A DNA stretch of 64,000 nucleotides, taken from Echinicola strongylocentroti (GTDB taxonomy: Bacteria; Bacteroidota; Bacteroidia; Cytophagales; Cyclobacteriaceae). The DNA lies in the NCBI RefSeq assembly GCF_003260975.1, contig NZ_CP030041.1, positions 5,335,501-5,399,500 on the forward strand. The letters run 5' to 3'. Under the pieces are notes generated by a model. That model did no database searches. It was not told where the DNA came from and worked only from the letters and a program-made list of their open reading frames with translations. A program made the translations under genes and the position numbers. Shown here one piece after another: positions 8,895 to 17,344 of the stretch (positions within the stretch are counted from its first letter, which is position 1; each line of letters begins with the position of its first letter).

Positions 8895-11059
8895 TGGCTA
8901 CTAAGACCTACGCATACGAATATGGAGGAGTCCCCGGAACGGTAGATGTCACGGTAAATATTACCGCATGTATTGTCCATCCGGTAGACACCAACCTTAC
9001 CCAAGGCTTTTTAAATATTGAGGTAGAGCTTTCCGAAGCATTGCCTTTTGGGCTGCCTATCCATTTTGATGTAGATTATGTGATTTATACCCAGACGGGG
9101 AATAGAACGGGAACTTTTCCCATCACTTTGGAAATGCCGGCAAATGAAACTTCCCACACTTTCGAAGATCAGCAGTGTTATTATGAGGTCAACGATCCTT
9201 ATGACCGGGAGCAGCTGGATTATAATTTTGTGGATCAGCCCGAGCCATATGTGGAAGGAACACCGCTTGCTGTCTCCGTAATCTCCCAAGAAGATGCCAC
9301 TTGTCATGGTCAGGCCAATGGCTCCATTACCGTGGAAGCCTCTGGCGGATCCGGGGGGTATTCCTATACCTGGTCGGATGGGGGTGCGGATTCCCCATTG
9401 AGGACTTCCATTCCTGCCGGTACTTATTCCGTGATAGTGGAAGATAGCAATGGAAATACAGCCTCGGTGACGGACATCATTGTGGGTGAGCCACCTCAAA
9501 TCGAATTGGCTACAGATATAACGCCGGTAACTTGCTTTGGTGGAAACAACGGAGCGGTGGACATCACTCCATCGGGAGGCAATGGTGCACCCTATACCTT
9601 CCAGTGGTCGGATGGATCCACCGCCCAGAACAGGACAAATCTCACCGCAGGGAACTATCAGGTGACGGTAGTGGATTCGGGTGGTTGCAGCAGATCTTTT
9701 GTCATTCCTGTGATCCAACCTACACAGATCACCATTACGGTCAACCAGTCTGGCAGGGATGTGGTGAATGACGTAGCAGGTGGTACAGCACCCTATACCT
9801 ACTATTGGTCGGATGGTTACATTATTAAGGACAGGGCGGATATTCCGGTGGGTACTTATACATTCACTGTGACGGATGCCAATGGCTGTCAGCAGAGCAC
9901 AATCATCTCCATTCAGGATACCAAGTTCTATTTCTCCAAAAATCCCGTGTGGCTCACCCTTCAGGCAGCGGATCCGGAGACGAAGCCAAACCTTTCCTTT
10001 GTATGTGAGGTGTTCTTGGAGGAGGATTACGAATCAGAAAACTTCCTGAACAAATTCGAGTCGGAGCATCCCGCCCGGGAAGATGGCAGCACGGACTTTA
10101 ATGTCGAGCAGGTACTTAATGCCTTTCTTGATGCCAAGGTGCCGGAATTTGGGGATACTGAGGTGAAGATGGTTGGGGAAGCGTTCAAACGGTTCTACTT
10201 GAGGTACTATGAAAAGTATGGAGAACCTCCCCTACCGGATGCCACCTCACAAGTGGATACCTATTATATATTGTACGGTGGTTTATCCGAACAGGAATTT
10301 GCCAAACACACCTTCTTTGCGACCTATTTGGACAATCAAAAGCCTTTCCTGACTTGGCAGCCCAATGCCATACCGGTGGCCACTGATCAGCATGCTTACC
10401 TCCATTTTGTATGTGTAGATGAGGCGGTTAATGACCTCATCCTGAAAGTATATGTGTATTATAACGATGGTACAAGCGTCACAGCGAATGTGAAGAGTAT
10501 CACCTCTGTGAAGCCTTATGAGCTATACCGCTTCCCTTCCGGAGTGCCACAATTGGAAATCGCTGCATTGAACCCCGCAAAGACGATCCATTATTATGAG
10601 CTGCAGCTCTTTTCGGGAGCCGCACAGGTCAGTGAAAAACGGAAGTTTGAAGTCTATAAGCCAAAGCGCCATTTCAAAAAGTTGCTTTTCCTGAACTCGG
10701 TCGGCGGTTGGGATTCGGTGCTATGCCGTGGCCGTGGCAGCCAATCCCTTCGCACAAGTGAGGAGACCATATCCAGAGAAATGCCGGTGGGCTTTTCCTA
10801 CCAGGACAGGGAAGAGGAGACCGTATCCAAGCAAGGAACGATCACGGGAGACTATGTGATCGCTAATATGAATGGATACACCAGGCGTCATCTTATCGAT
10901 CTGGCCATATCTGAGAAGGTCTATGAACAGACCAATTCCGGTTACTTGCCCGTGCTCGTGAAGTTTGATTTTGATCCGGAGGAGGATTATGAGAACATCG
11001 ATGAGGTGAGCATTGATATCATTTACCCGACCATTCGAAGATACACCCCTGAGCTATGA
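8894..11059 (+). CDS. Phage structural protein with SprB-like repeats
   Basis: A 721-residue protein. Residues about 130-340 hold three successive repeats with the SprB pattern: a Cys-x-Gly segment (DATCHGQANGSI; PVTCFGGNNGAV), a Gly/Ser loop, Y-x-Y/F-x-W-S-D-G, an I/L-P/T-A/V-G-T/N-Y turn and a V-x-D-S/A-x-G strand. Such repeats are known from SprB gliding adhesins and other surface proteins of Bacteroidota. The N-terminal 120 residues and the C-terminal 380 do not look like adhesin sequence and presumably anchor the protein in the virion. A tail fibre, baseplate or other host-contact role is inferred. It lies between tail-type genes and overlaps the following one by 4 bp. Confidence 0.75.
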   Translation: MATKTYAYEYGGVPGTVDVTVNITACIVHPVDTNLTQGFLNIEVELSEALPFGLPIHFDVDYVIYTQTGNRTGTFPITLEMPANETSHTFEDQQCYYEVNDPYDREQLDYNFVDQPEPYVEGTPLAVSVISQEDATCHGQANGSITVEASGGSGGYSYTWSDGGADSPLRTSIPAGTYSVIVEDSNGNTASVTDIIVGEPPQIELATDITPVTCFGGNNGAVDITPSGGNGAPYTFQWSDGSTAQNRTNLTAGNYQVTVVDSGGCSRSFVIPVIQPTQITITVNQSGRDVVNDVAGGTAPYTYYWSDGYIIKDRADIPVGTYTFTVTDANGCQQSTIISIQDTKFYFSKNPVWLTLQAADPETKPNLSFVCEVFLEEDYESENFLNKFESEHPAREDGSTDFNVEQVLNAFLDAKVPEFGDTEVKMVGEAFKRFYLRYYEKYGEPPLPDATSQVDTYYILYGGLSEQEFAKHTFFATYLDNQKPFLTWQPNAIPVATDQHAYLHFVCVDEAVNDLILKVYVYYNDGTSVTANVKSITSVKPYELYRFPSGVPQLEIAALNPAKTIHYYELQLFSGAAQVSEKRKFEVYKPKRHFKKLLFLNSVGGWDSVLCRGRGSQSLRTSEETISREMPVGFSYQDREEETVSKQGTITGDYVIANMNGYTRRHLIDLAISEKVYEQTNSGYLPVLVKFDFDPEEDYENIDEVSIDIIYPTIRRYTPEL

Positions 11060-12549
11060 TTACCGTTACCGTAGATGACCAGCCAATAGACCTGAAGGAG
11101 AGCACAAGCTTTTCCATTGGTGCCCGTTCACCGTTCACCTCACCTGGTGAGCTGTGGGGTCCGAAAGTCTATAACGTGGCTGCACGTGATAGCCGCAGAA
11201 ATAACCGGGTATTCAAGTTTTCCAAGATCCTGAACAATACGAGCCGGGTGAAGAGCTATCCCAATACCCGAATTGCTTTTGGTGACCTGCTGTGGAAGGT
11301 GGGCACGATGAAGCTGCGGGATTTTTCCGATGTGTATAATTTCAGTTTCCATACGGATGCCGGGGACATCGAGGCAAGGATCAAGAACCTTACCCTTCGT
11401 GATCTGGACTTGGGCACCGATGTTCCCGACATGACTGCTGGGAACATCTATCCAGCAGCTAACCATACCTTTTTCACCATCAAACACCCTAATTTCTACG
11501 GGGATAGGAATCCGGATTACGAGGGTTATGTCAATCTTTATAATTCAGCTGAGTCCCGGTTTTATTCCAATGAACTGGATGGTGGTGGGCTGAACAAGTA
11601 CAATATGGTGCCATTTCCTTTTCTCCTGTACGTACTGGATCGGGTGTTTAAGGAATTGGGCTATTTTGGTATTTCTGGGGACTGGACTACCGATCCCAAT
11701 ATCCAACGGGTGGTCATGTACAATGATTATGACCTTGCCGAGATGGACGGGGGAATCAATGTCTATGCGGATACCATTACCTATACCAACCATGTGCCCA
11801 ATATCAGTGTCGGTTCCTTCCTGATCGATGTTGCCATGTGTTTTGGGATCACTTATAAGGTCAATCCGGTAACCCGGTATGTTGAAATCGTGAAGATTAA
11901 GGACTGGCTCAATGATCAAGGGTTCACTAACTTGAACTACCGAGCAAACCAGTCCTATAAAATGGAGCCAAATGAATCGGATGGCTTCCTATTCAAAATG
12001 GCCGTTCCTTCAGATGATGAGCTTTTTGACACTGCCCCTGGATGGCTGGAGCTGAAGCAAGGGAATGGCCAGGAAGAAGTAAGTACCGAGGCTAGCACCT
12101 TGGCCATGATCGATGAGACCAATCCAAATGATGGCGATTGGAATATCCCAAATGTGCTTCAAACAGGTAGCGGATCCGCCTTTGAATTAGATCCGGAGAG
12201 TAAGACAGGGCTCCGGTTTATGCTTACCGATGGCGTGAAGCAGGACACCATGGGCAATGATTATCCTTCTGGCCACTATATGAGGACGGGATTTTCCCTG
12301 AGATGGGAAGGCACGGACGGCATCGTGAACCGCTGCTATTCTGAGTGGATGGACTGGAAATCCTACACCGAATATATGGAGCGGACGGTGGAGCTAACCT
12401 TGGTAGAGCTGCTACAGCTCGATACCCAACGCAAAATCATGATCGATAACCTAAAGTGGGTGGTGGACGAATACGATGCTTCCATAAAGTCTGGCGAAAA
12501 AGTGAACCGTATCAAAACCAGTCTCAAGCTATATTCCATAAAACTATGA
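11056..12549 (+). CDS. Putative tail/baseplate protein
   Basis: A 497-residue, beta-rich acidic protein (starts MITVTVDDQPIDLKE) overlapping both neighbours by 4 bp. The segments ITYKVNPVTRYVEIVKIKDW and NLNYRANQSYKMEPNESDG recall baseplate-hub/tail-associated proteins of Bacteroidota phages, which alternate short strands with variable loops, but this is general resemblance only. No enzymatic motif, signal peptide or membrane helix is visible. Its place next to the SprB-repeat protein suggests they assemble together at the tail tip. Confidence 0.6.
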   Translation: MITVTVDDQPIDLKESTSFSIGARSPFTSPGELWGPKVYNVAARDSRRNNRVFKFSKILNNTSRVKSYPNTRIAFGDLLWKVGTMKLRDFSDVYNFSFHTDAGDIEARIKNLTLRDLDLGTDVPDMTAGNIYPAANHTFFTIKHPNFYGDRNPDYEGYVNLYNSAESRFYSNELDGGGLNKYNMVPFPFLLYVLDRVFKELGYFGISGDWTTDPNIQRVVMYNDYDLAEMDGGINVYADTITYTNHVPNISVGSFLIDVAMCFGITYKVNPVTRYVEIVKIKDWLNDQGFTNLNYRANQSYKMEPNESDGFLFKMAVPSDDELFDTAPGWLELKQGNGQEEVSTEASTLAMIDETNPNDGDWNIPNVLQTGSGSAFELDPESKTGLRFMLTDGVKQDTMGNDYPSGHYMRTGFSLRWEGTDGIVNRCYSEWMDWKSYTEYMERTVELTLVELLQLDTQRKIMIDNLKWVVDEYDASIKSGEKVNRIKTSLKLYSIKL

Positions 12550-12956
12550 AATACAACATCCATCAGAAAATCAATATCCGGGCACTAGCCAAGGAATTTC
12601 CCAAGGTGGCCGATAAGCAGTTTCAAGAACGATTCAGGAAACTCAAGATCGGTGTTACCGGTGAATTGATGAATAGTATGGGTTTTCGGGGATCCGTATT
12701 GGTGGATGGGGTGATGGTGGAGATAGATTATTTTTACTATGGTATTTTCACGGCCTACGGGGTAGGGAACGGGATCAGTCTGGAGGACGTGAATGTCACC
12801 AGGCTGATAGGTTCTGGCCGGAAGAAAAAGAACTGGCTGAAAGGCCTCGCCCACATGCGGCACCGTCTCGGGGAGCTATACACGAAAGTGGTAGCCGATG
12901 AGCTTTCGCAGTATGTGAATGAGAGTTATGATCGGACATTGAGGTTTAGAGTTTAA
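12546..12956 (+). CDS. Small tail-type phage protein, 136 residues
   Basis: I chose the ATG at 12546 (MKYNIHQKINIRALAKEF), which overlaps the upstream stop as ATGA; a longer frame opens at 12456 inside the previous gene. The size, basic character and position resemble small tail-completion (HK97 gp10-like) proteins, with the segment VEIDYFYYGIFTAYGVGNG in the middle, but there is no firm signature. It ends the GC-richer structural block; the sequence changes abruptly to AT-rich DNA after its stop. Confidence 0.55.
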   Translation: MKYNIHQKINIRALAKEFPKVADKQFQERFRKLKIGVTGELMNSMGFRGSVLVDGVMVEIDYFYYGIFTAYGVGNGISLEDVNVTRLIGSGRKKKNWLKGLAHMRHRLGELYTKVVADELSQYVNESYDRTLRFRV

Positions 12957-13006
12957 TTTTTTTATTTTACAAATTTTCCTATTTTTATTTTTTTAATAAA
13001 TAAAAT

Positions 13007-13939
13007 ATGGAAAAAAAGACTCCTGTTGCGAAGTATAAAGGTCAATTAGAAATTGAGCCATTTAAAATTTCATGTGCTGTTTTAGACGATGGAAAAAGGA
13101 TTTTAGTTGATAGAAGCCTAGCAAATGCCTTGGGTGTAAAAGGAGGCGGAGCATATTGGCAGAGGAAGAAAGAAGAAAACGGCGCTGTACTTCCGGAATA
13201 TGTGTCGGCAAAATATTTAGAGCCTTTTATTACTAAAGAAGTTAGAGAAAAACTTTCTATGCCTTTGATTTATAGAGATGAAGAGGGGAATTTAAATGAA
13301 GGTTTACCTGCGACTGCTTTAATCGATATCTGTGATATTTGGCATCAAGCTGATAAAAACGGCGCTTTGGAAAATAGGCTAAATGCTAAGGAAGCAGCGC
13401 AGAATGCCTATATAATATTTAAAGGATTTGCCAATGTAGGAATTACTGCTTTGGTTGACGAGGCAACTGGATATCAATATGACCGTGAAAAAGATGAGCT
13501 TCAAAAGATACTTAAGGCTTATATATCCCAAGAACTTCTTCCTTGGCAAAAGAGGTTTCCTGATATTTTTTATAAAGAACTTTTTAGATTAAACGGTTGG
13601 GATTTTACAGTAAAAGGTATTAAAAAGAGACCAGGAGTTATTGGAACTTGGACAAAGAAATTAATTTATGAGCAGTTGCCAGATGGTGTATTAAACGAGT
13701 TGGAAAGTAATGTCCCGACTAGTTCTGCTGGTAATAAAACTGTAAGATTACATCAACTTCTAACTGAAGATATTGGAAATCCGCATCTTAATGCCCAAAT
13801 AAATCAAGTGGTTACATTATTTCAGCTATCAGATAACATGGAACATATGTGGCGTCAGTTTGAAAAGTTAAAGATGAGACAAAGTGGTCAGTTAGAGTTG
13901 CCATTTCAATTTGATGATTCAGGTCACACTATAGAATAA
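13007..13939 (+). CDS. P63C domain-containing protein
   Basis: A 310-residue protein. The central part (about residues 125-230) matches the P63C family as I recall it: GITALVDEATGYQYDRE, then LQKILKAYISQELLPW, KRFPDIFYKELFRLNGW and a late HQLLTEDIGNP...H element. P63C proteins are found on phages and plasmids and their function is unknown. The gene has much lower GC and different codon use than the flanking tail genes and is bracketed by an AT-rich leader (12957-13006) and its own terminator, so it looks like an independently transcribed accessory gene (moron) inserted between tail genes and the tape measure. Confidence 0.82.
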   Translation: MEKKTPVAKYKGQLEIEPFKISCAVLDDGKRILVDRSLANALGVKGGGAYWQRKKEENGAVLPEYVSAKYLEPFITKEVREKLSMPLIYRDEEGNLNEGLPATALIDICDIWHQADKNGALENRLNAKEAAQNAYIIFKGFANVGITALVDEATGYQYDREKDELQKILKAYISQELLPWQKRFPDIFYKELFRLNGWDFTVKGIKKRPGVIGTWTKKLIYEQLPDGVLNELESNVPTSSAGNKTVRLHQLLTEDIGNPHLNAQINQVVTLFQLSDNMEHMWRQFEKLKMRQSGQLELPFQFDDSGHTIE

Positions 13940-13949
13940 ATAGAAAAAA

Positions 13950-13984
13950 GAAACCCGGACTAATTCTCCGGGTTTCGTTTTTTT
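13950..13984. terminator. Bidirectional terminator between convergent genes
   Basis: A perfect 9-bp stem (GAAACCCGG and CCGGGTTTC) is followed on the + side by a run of T; on the - side the stretch AAAAAA precedes it, giving a U-rich tail in that direction too. It ends the P63C gene and, read on the other strand, the reverse-strand small gene, whose stop codon lies in the hairpin loop. Confidence 0.82.
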
Positions 13985-14118
13985 AAGGACTCCAAGATTA
14001 ATTCTAGATAAATGTCCTCTAAATTCTTTTTTATTCCCCGATCCTCATAATCTAGCTTTATGCGCTTGATTTTTCGATGGATATCATCAGGTATATTTCG
14101 TAAAGTAATTGCCGCCAT
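13960..14118 (-). CDS. Small ribbon-helix-helix type DNA-binding protein, 52 residues
   Basis: Reading the reverse strand from ATG at 14118 gives MAAITLRNIPDDIHRKIKRI and a helical remainder ending LKKRNPEN, stopped by TAG inside the terminator loop. The start ITLRNIPDDIHRKIK is the pattern of a ribbon-helix-helix beta strand and first helix, as in Arc/FitA/CopG-type repressors and antitoxins. AAAGGA lies 6-11 bases ahead of the start and a TATATTTG -7-like box lies at 14136-14143 on the same strand. No toxin gene is adjacent, so an autoregulated repressor is more likely than an antitoxin. The assignment is inferred from pattern, not a database match. Confidence 0.75.
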   Translation of the reverse strand: MAAITLRNIPDDIHRKIKRIKLDYEDRGIKKNLEDIYLELILESLKKRNPEN

Positions 14119-14120
14119 TT

Positions 14121-14204
14121 TTACATCCTTTGTTTCAAATATAGTAAATGATGTAACTCATGTGAGATTTGCAATATTTGTAGTAAACACTATATTTACA
14201 TCAT
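14121..14204. promoter_or_regulatory. Divergent promoters with repeated TTACATC operator-like sites
   Basis: Towards the right, TTTG (14168-14171), 19 bp, then TATATTTA (14191-14198) fit the Bacteroidota -33/-7 pattern, only 4 bp before the ATG at 14203, predicting a leaderless or nearly leaderless transcript. Towards the left, TATATTTG lies at 14143-14136. The motif TTACATC occurs at 14121-14127 and 14196-14202 and inverted at 14150-14156; the last two form 9-bp arms ATGATGTAA and TTACATCAT. These could be operators for the adjacent ribbon-helix-helix protein. Confidence 0.55.
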
Positions 14205-14400
14205 GGAAAAGGATGAAAAGAGCCCATTGCAGTTATTGAGGTCTGATATTCAGAAAAGCTGCCCTGCATTAGCGGATCATCAAATTATCAGGCTTTGTGA
14301 GGACTATGGGATTCAGTATGATATCCCAGATGCTAATACTTTACGGATATTTATGCTATTGGCTTCTGCTGAACAAAAGCTTCTTGAGGATGAACAGTAA
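14203..14400 (+). CDS. Small protein of unknown function, 65 residues
   Basis: Begins MEKDEKSPLQLLRSDIQK and is predicted to be wholly helical, acidic, with no membrane segment. It is divergent from the ribbon-helix-helix gene and shares the control region with it. It ends 22 bp before a strong terminator, so it forms a one-gene unit. No family is recognised. The AT-rich base composition is shared with the P63C block, suggesting the three genes arrived together. Confidence 0.6.
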   Translation: MEKDEKSPLQLLRSDIQKSCPALADHQIIRLCEDYGIQYDIPDANTLRIFMLLASAEQKLLEDEQ

Positions 14401-14422
14401 TTGCCACCTTTTTACTGTCCTC

Positions 14423-14450
14423 AAAAAGCCCCATAATTGGGGCTTTTTTT
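14423..14450 (+). terminator. Rho-independent terminator before tape measure
   Basis: A stem of AAAAAGCCCC pairing with GGGGCTTTTT around a 6-base loop, with seven T residues after the GGGGC. It closes the AT-rich insert; the tape-measure gene starts 19 bp later, so that gene must be read through the hairpin or have its own promoter overlapping it. Confidence 0.82.
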
Positions 14451-14469
14451 ATGCCATAAATCCAATATT

Positions 14470-17058
14470 ATGGCTTCCAAGACTGAACAGCGCAAATTAC
14501 AGATCCTAGCAGACGGCTCCCAAGTGAATGCCACTTTTAACGATATGGCTGCCGCTGCCAAGCTCCTCCAAAACCAACTCCGGAAGCTCCCCCCCGAATC
14601 AGAGGAGTTTGCCCAGAAATCCGAGCAGCTCAAGGGCATAAAGACCAATATGAATGACCTTAAGGGGGATGTATTTGGTACTGAAAAAGCCCTAAAGGAC
14701 ATGAACGAGGAGTTTCTCCAGATGACACCATTTGGTGGTATGATCAATACCATCACCGGCGCCATGGGTAAAATGAAAACAGGGCTTGCTTTCCTTACCA
14801 AAGGCTTCCATACCCTAAAGGGAGCCATTGTCAGTACCGGCTTAGGAGCTTTGGCCGTTGCGCTTGGATTGATTGTGAATTACCTCATGTCCACTCAGGA
14901 TGGCATAGACAAGGTGAACAAAGTCCTAAAGCCCATGATTGTGCTCTGGGAGAGGTTCTTTGGTGTGATCCAAGAATTGGGAGGTTACCTCCTTAATGGA
15001 TTTATGGCCGCCATCAATAATCCAAAGAAGGCAATGATGGATTTTGCCGATTTCATTAAGAACAACTTTATGAACCGGATCAAGTCCATCGGAGTGGCCT
15101 TTGAAGGCGTGCAGAAAATTATATCAGGTGATGTATGGGGAGGATTGCAAAGTTTGGGTGATGCCATGATACAAGCTTCCACTGGTGTAGAAGATGGAAT
15201 CAATAAGATTGGTAAAGCGGCTCAGGCCACAGGGGAATTTATTGGTGAATCCGTAGATCAAGGCCTTGAACTGGCTGAACTCAATAAGACCATCGAGGAG
15301 ACTGAAAACCAGTTAATTGTCTCTAGAGCGAAACTCAATGCCGAATTTCAGGAATCCCGTGAGATTGCCCAAGACGTGTCTAAGTCGGAAGAGGAACGCT
15401 TGGCGGCTGCTAAAAGAGCACAGGAGGCTCAGAACGAGTTACTGGATCAGGAGCAGGAATTTATGGATTTGAAAATCCAGCGTAAGGAGTTGGAGAACTC
15501 TTTTAATGATACCTCCAGAGCGGATGAGAAGGAGCTCATGGAGCTGATTGCTCAGCGTACTGATTTTGAGGCTCAGGCAGCTCGAAAAAGAATGTCTGCT
15601 AAAACGCTTGAAAACCAAGTGAACAAGCAGATTCATACGGAAAACATGAAGCGAGCTGATGAGGTGAGGAAAAAGGAGGAGGAAAACCAAAAACGGATTG
15701 ATGAGCTCAGGAAGGAGTACTTAAAGGCTACCGTTGAGGCCGAGCAGAAAGCGGAGGATCTCCGGATATCACTGATGGATGAAGGAGCTGATAAAAAAAT
15801 GGCCAAGCTCGACCTTGAATTAGACCGAGAATTGGAAAAGCTTGAGGAAAGGCGGGGGAAGTTATTGGAGAATGAAGCTCTCACAGAGGCAGAACTTCAG
15901 CAGGTTAGGGATCAGTTTGCGGAGCTGTCAGAACTCAAGAGGCAGGAGCATCGCCAGAAAATAGCCGAAATTAAAGAGGAAGAAAGGGAGGCGGACATTG
16001 AGAAGCAATTCGAGCAATTTGATGAAGATCAGGAACGGGAAATGCTACTGGTAGAAAATGCCGTGATCAATGCCACGGATGCAGAAACCAGAAAAAAGGA
16101 AGCCCTTCTAGAGATACAACGGGAATACTTGAATGAAAAACTTGCCTTACTTGAGGAATCTGGACAGGGAGAAACATTGCAAGCCTTAAGGCTGAAAAAT
16201 CAACTCGCTCAGATCGACAAAGATATTGCTGATAATAAAATAGCAGAGGCAGAAAGAGCAGAGAATTTTAAGATACAGGTACAGCAAACTGGATTGAATG
16301 CGGCTAAAGAGTTCCTCCAAATGGGCTTGCAGCTTATGGATGAAGAGGCGAAAGGTCGGAAAGCATTGGCCACCACATTAAAAGCATTAGAGATCGGGCA
16401 AATTATTACCGATGGAATTCGCGAGGTAGCGGCAATCTGGAAGGGAGCTGCCACACTTGGCCCTATAGCTGGCCCAATTGTAGGAGGAATCCAAACTGCT
16501 GCTGCTGTGGCCAGAACTGGTGTTGCGGTCAATAAGATTAGAACCACCCAGTACGCCACCGGTGGTGCTACCGGATCCGGCAGGGTGATCGATATGATGA
16601 TGGGCAGCGATGGTTCTTGGTCTATGCCTGATGGAACCAGAACCGGTTGGGTGGGCACCTATGCGAAAGGTGGCCATATAAATTCTCCTTCCTTTGGCGT
16701 GATTGGTGAAAAGGGAGCTGAGTGGGTAGGTCCGAATTGGATGCTTCGCTCTCCGAAATACGCCAATATATTCGGATACCTTGAGGCAGAGCGGCAGAAA
16801 GCCACTCCTTTCGCAACTGGTGGAGCTACCGCATCCATGGCACAGCAGATTCCGCAGAACTCTAATGCTACAGCCGATCTACAGGAATTCATGGCCATGA
16901 TCGAGCAGTTTGAAGAAATGAAAATGGTCATGGAAGATATAAGATCCCTAATTGCTAGGTGGCCATCCACTATACGGGTTATCAATGATCCGAGAGACAT
17001 CGTTGATGGAATTCAGGTATTAAATGAAATCGAGTTGGACAGCCGAATCAATCGGTAG
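14470..17058 (+). CDS. Tail tape measure protein
   Basis: An 862-residue protein from the ATG at 14470; an upstream in-frame start would lie inside the terminator and is unlikely. Residues about 95-160 contain hydrophobic, glycine-rich segments (GMINTITGAMGKMKTGLAFL and a following membrane-like helix). Residues about 275-600 are a long, highly charged coiled coil rich in E, K and R, typical of a tape measure that sets tail length. The C-terminal part is glycine-rich with repeated YATGGATGSG/FATGGATAS segments. Its location far downstream of the other tail genes, after an accessory insert, is unusual. Confidence 0.85.
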   Translation: MASKTEQRKLQILADGSQVNATFNDMAAAAKLLQNQLRKLPPESEEFAQKSEQLKGIKTNMNDLKGDVFGTEKALKDMNEEFLQMTPFGGMINTITGAMGKMKTGLAFLTKGFHTLKGAIVSTGLGALAVALGLIVNYLMSTQDGIDKVNKVLKPMIVLWERFFGVIQELGGYLLNGFMAAINNPKKAMMDFADFIKNNFMNRIKSIGVAFEGVQKIISGDVWGGLQSLGDAMIQASTGVEDGINKIGKAAQATGEFIGESVDQGLELAELNKTIEETENQLIVSRAKLNAEFQESREIAQDVSKSEEERLAAAKRAQEAQNELLDQEQEFMDLKIQRKELENSFNDTSRADEKELMELIAQRTDFEAQAARKRMSAKTLENQVNKQIHTENMKRADEVRKKEEENQKRIDELRKEYLKATVEAEQKAEDLRISLMDEGADKKMAKLDLELDRELEKLEERRGKLLENEALTEAELQQVRDQFAELSELKRQEHRQKIAEIKEEEREADIEKQFEQFDEDQEREMLLVENAVINATDAETRKKEALLEIQREYLNEKLALLEESGQGETLQALRLKNQLAQIDKDIADNKIAEAERAENFKIQVQQTGLNAAKEFLQMGLQLMDEEAKGRKALATTLKALEIGQIITDGIREVAAIWKGAATLGPIAGPIVGGIQTAAAVARTGVAVNKIRTTQYATGGATGSGRVIDMMMGSDGSWSMPDGTRTGWVGTYAKGGHINSPSFGVIGEKGAEWVGPNWMLRSPKYANIFGYLEAERQKATPFATGGATASMAQQIPQNSNATADLQEFMAMIEQFEEMKMVMEDIRSLIARWPSTIRVINDPRDIVDGIQVLNEIELDSRINR

Positions 17059-17067
17059 GTAAAAATT

Positions 17068-17301
17068 TCATCCGTTTGAAGGTTTTAAAAACACCTTTGG
17101 AATTGATTCCTCGTAGTCAATAAAGTCAACCTCTAGGGCATCTTCCTCAAGGATTTCTAAAGCTTTACTAAACTCACTTTCATTTTGAAAAATATTATCC
17201 CAATCGGTCATGTATTGGGTTCCTGGATCAGGAATTTTTTTGACTTTATCATTTAATATGATTTTAGGGTTAGTAGGAAAAACAATTTTAATGGAGATCA
17301 T
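17068..17301 (-). CDS. Small hypothetical protein, 77 residues
   Basis: A reverse-strand frame directly after the tape measure, starting MISIKIVFPTNPKIILND, acidic in its second half (LEEDALEVDFIDYEES). It lies in AT-rich DNA like the SRAP and integrase genes. There is no family match I can name, and no strong ribosome-binding site, which is common in this phylum. It points away from SRAP, so the 43 bp between the two starts would hold divergent promoters. Real gene likely but unproven. Confidence 0.5.
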   Translation of the reverse strand: MISIKIVFPTNPKIILNDKVKKIPDPGTQYMTDWDNIFQNESEFSKALEILEEDALEVDFIDYEESIPKVFLKPSNG

Positions 17302-17344
17302 GGCTTTTTTTGTTATTTTCCCTTAAAATAATCAATATTTCAAA

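Noticed and set aside
9011..9718. A 235-residue reverse-strand open frame opposite the SprB-repeat gene
   Set aside because: It lies wholly inside a well-supported + strand gene and has no start context or family resemblance, so it is a shadow frame.
14437..14469. An upstream extension of the tape-measure frame
   Set aside because: It would place the start in the loop and stem of the terminator hairpin; the ATG at 14470 is preferred.
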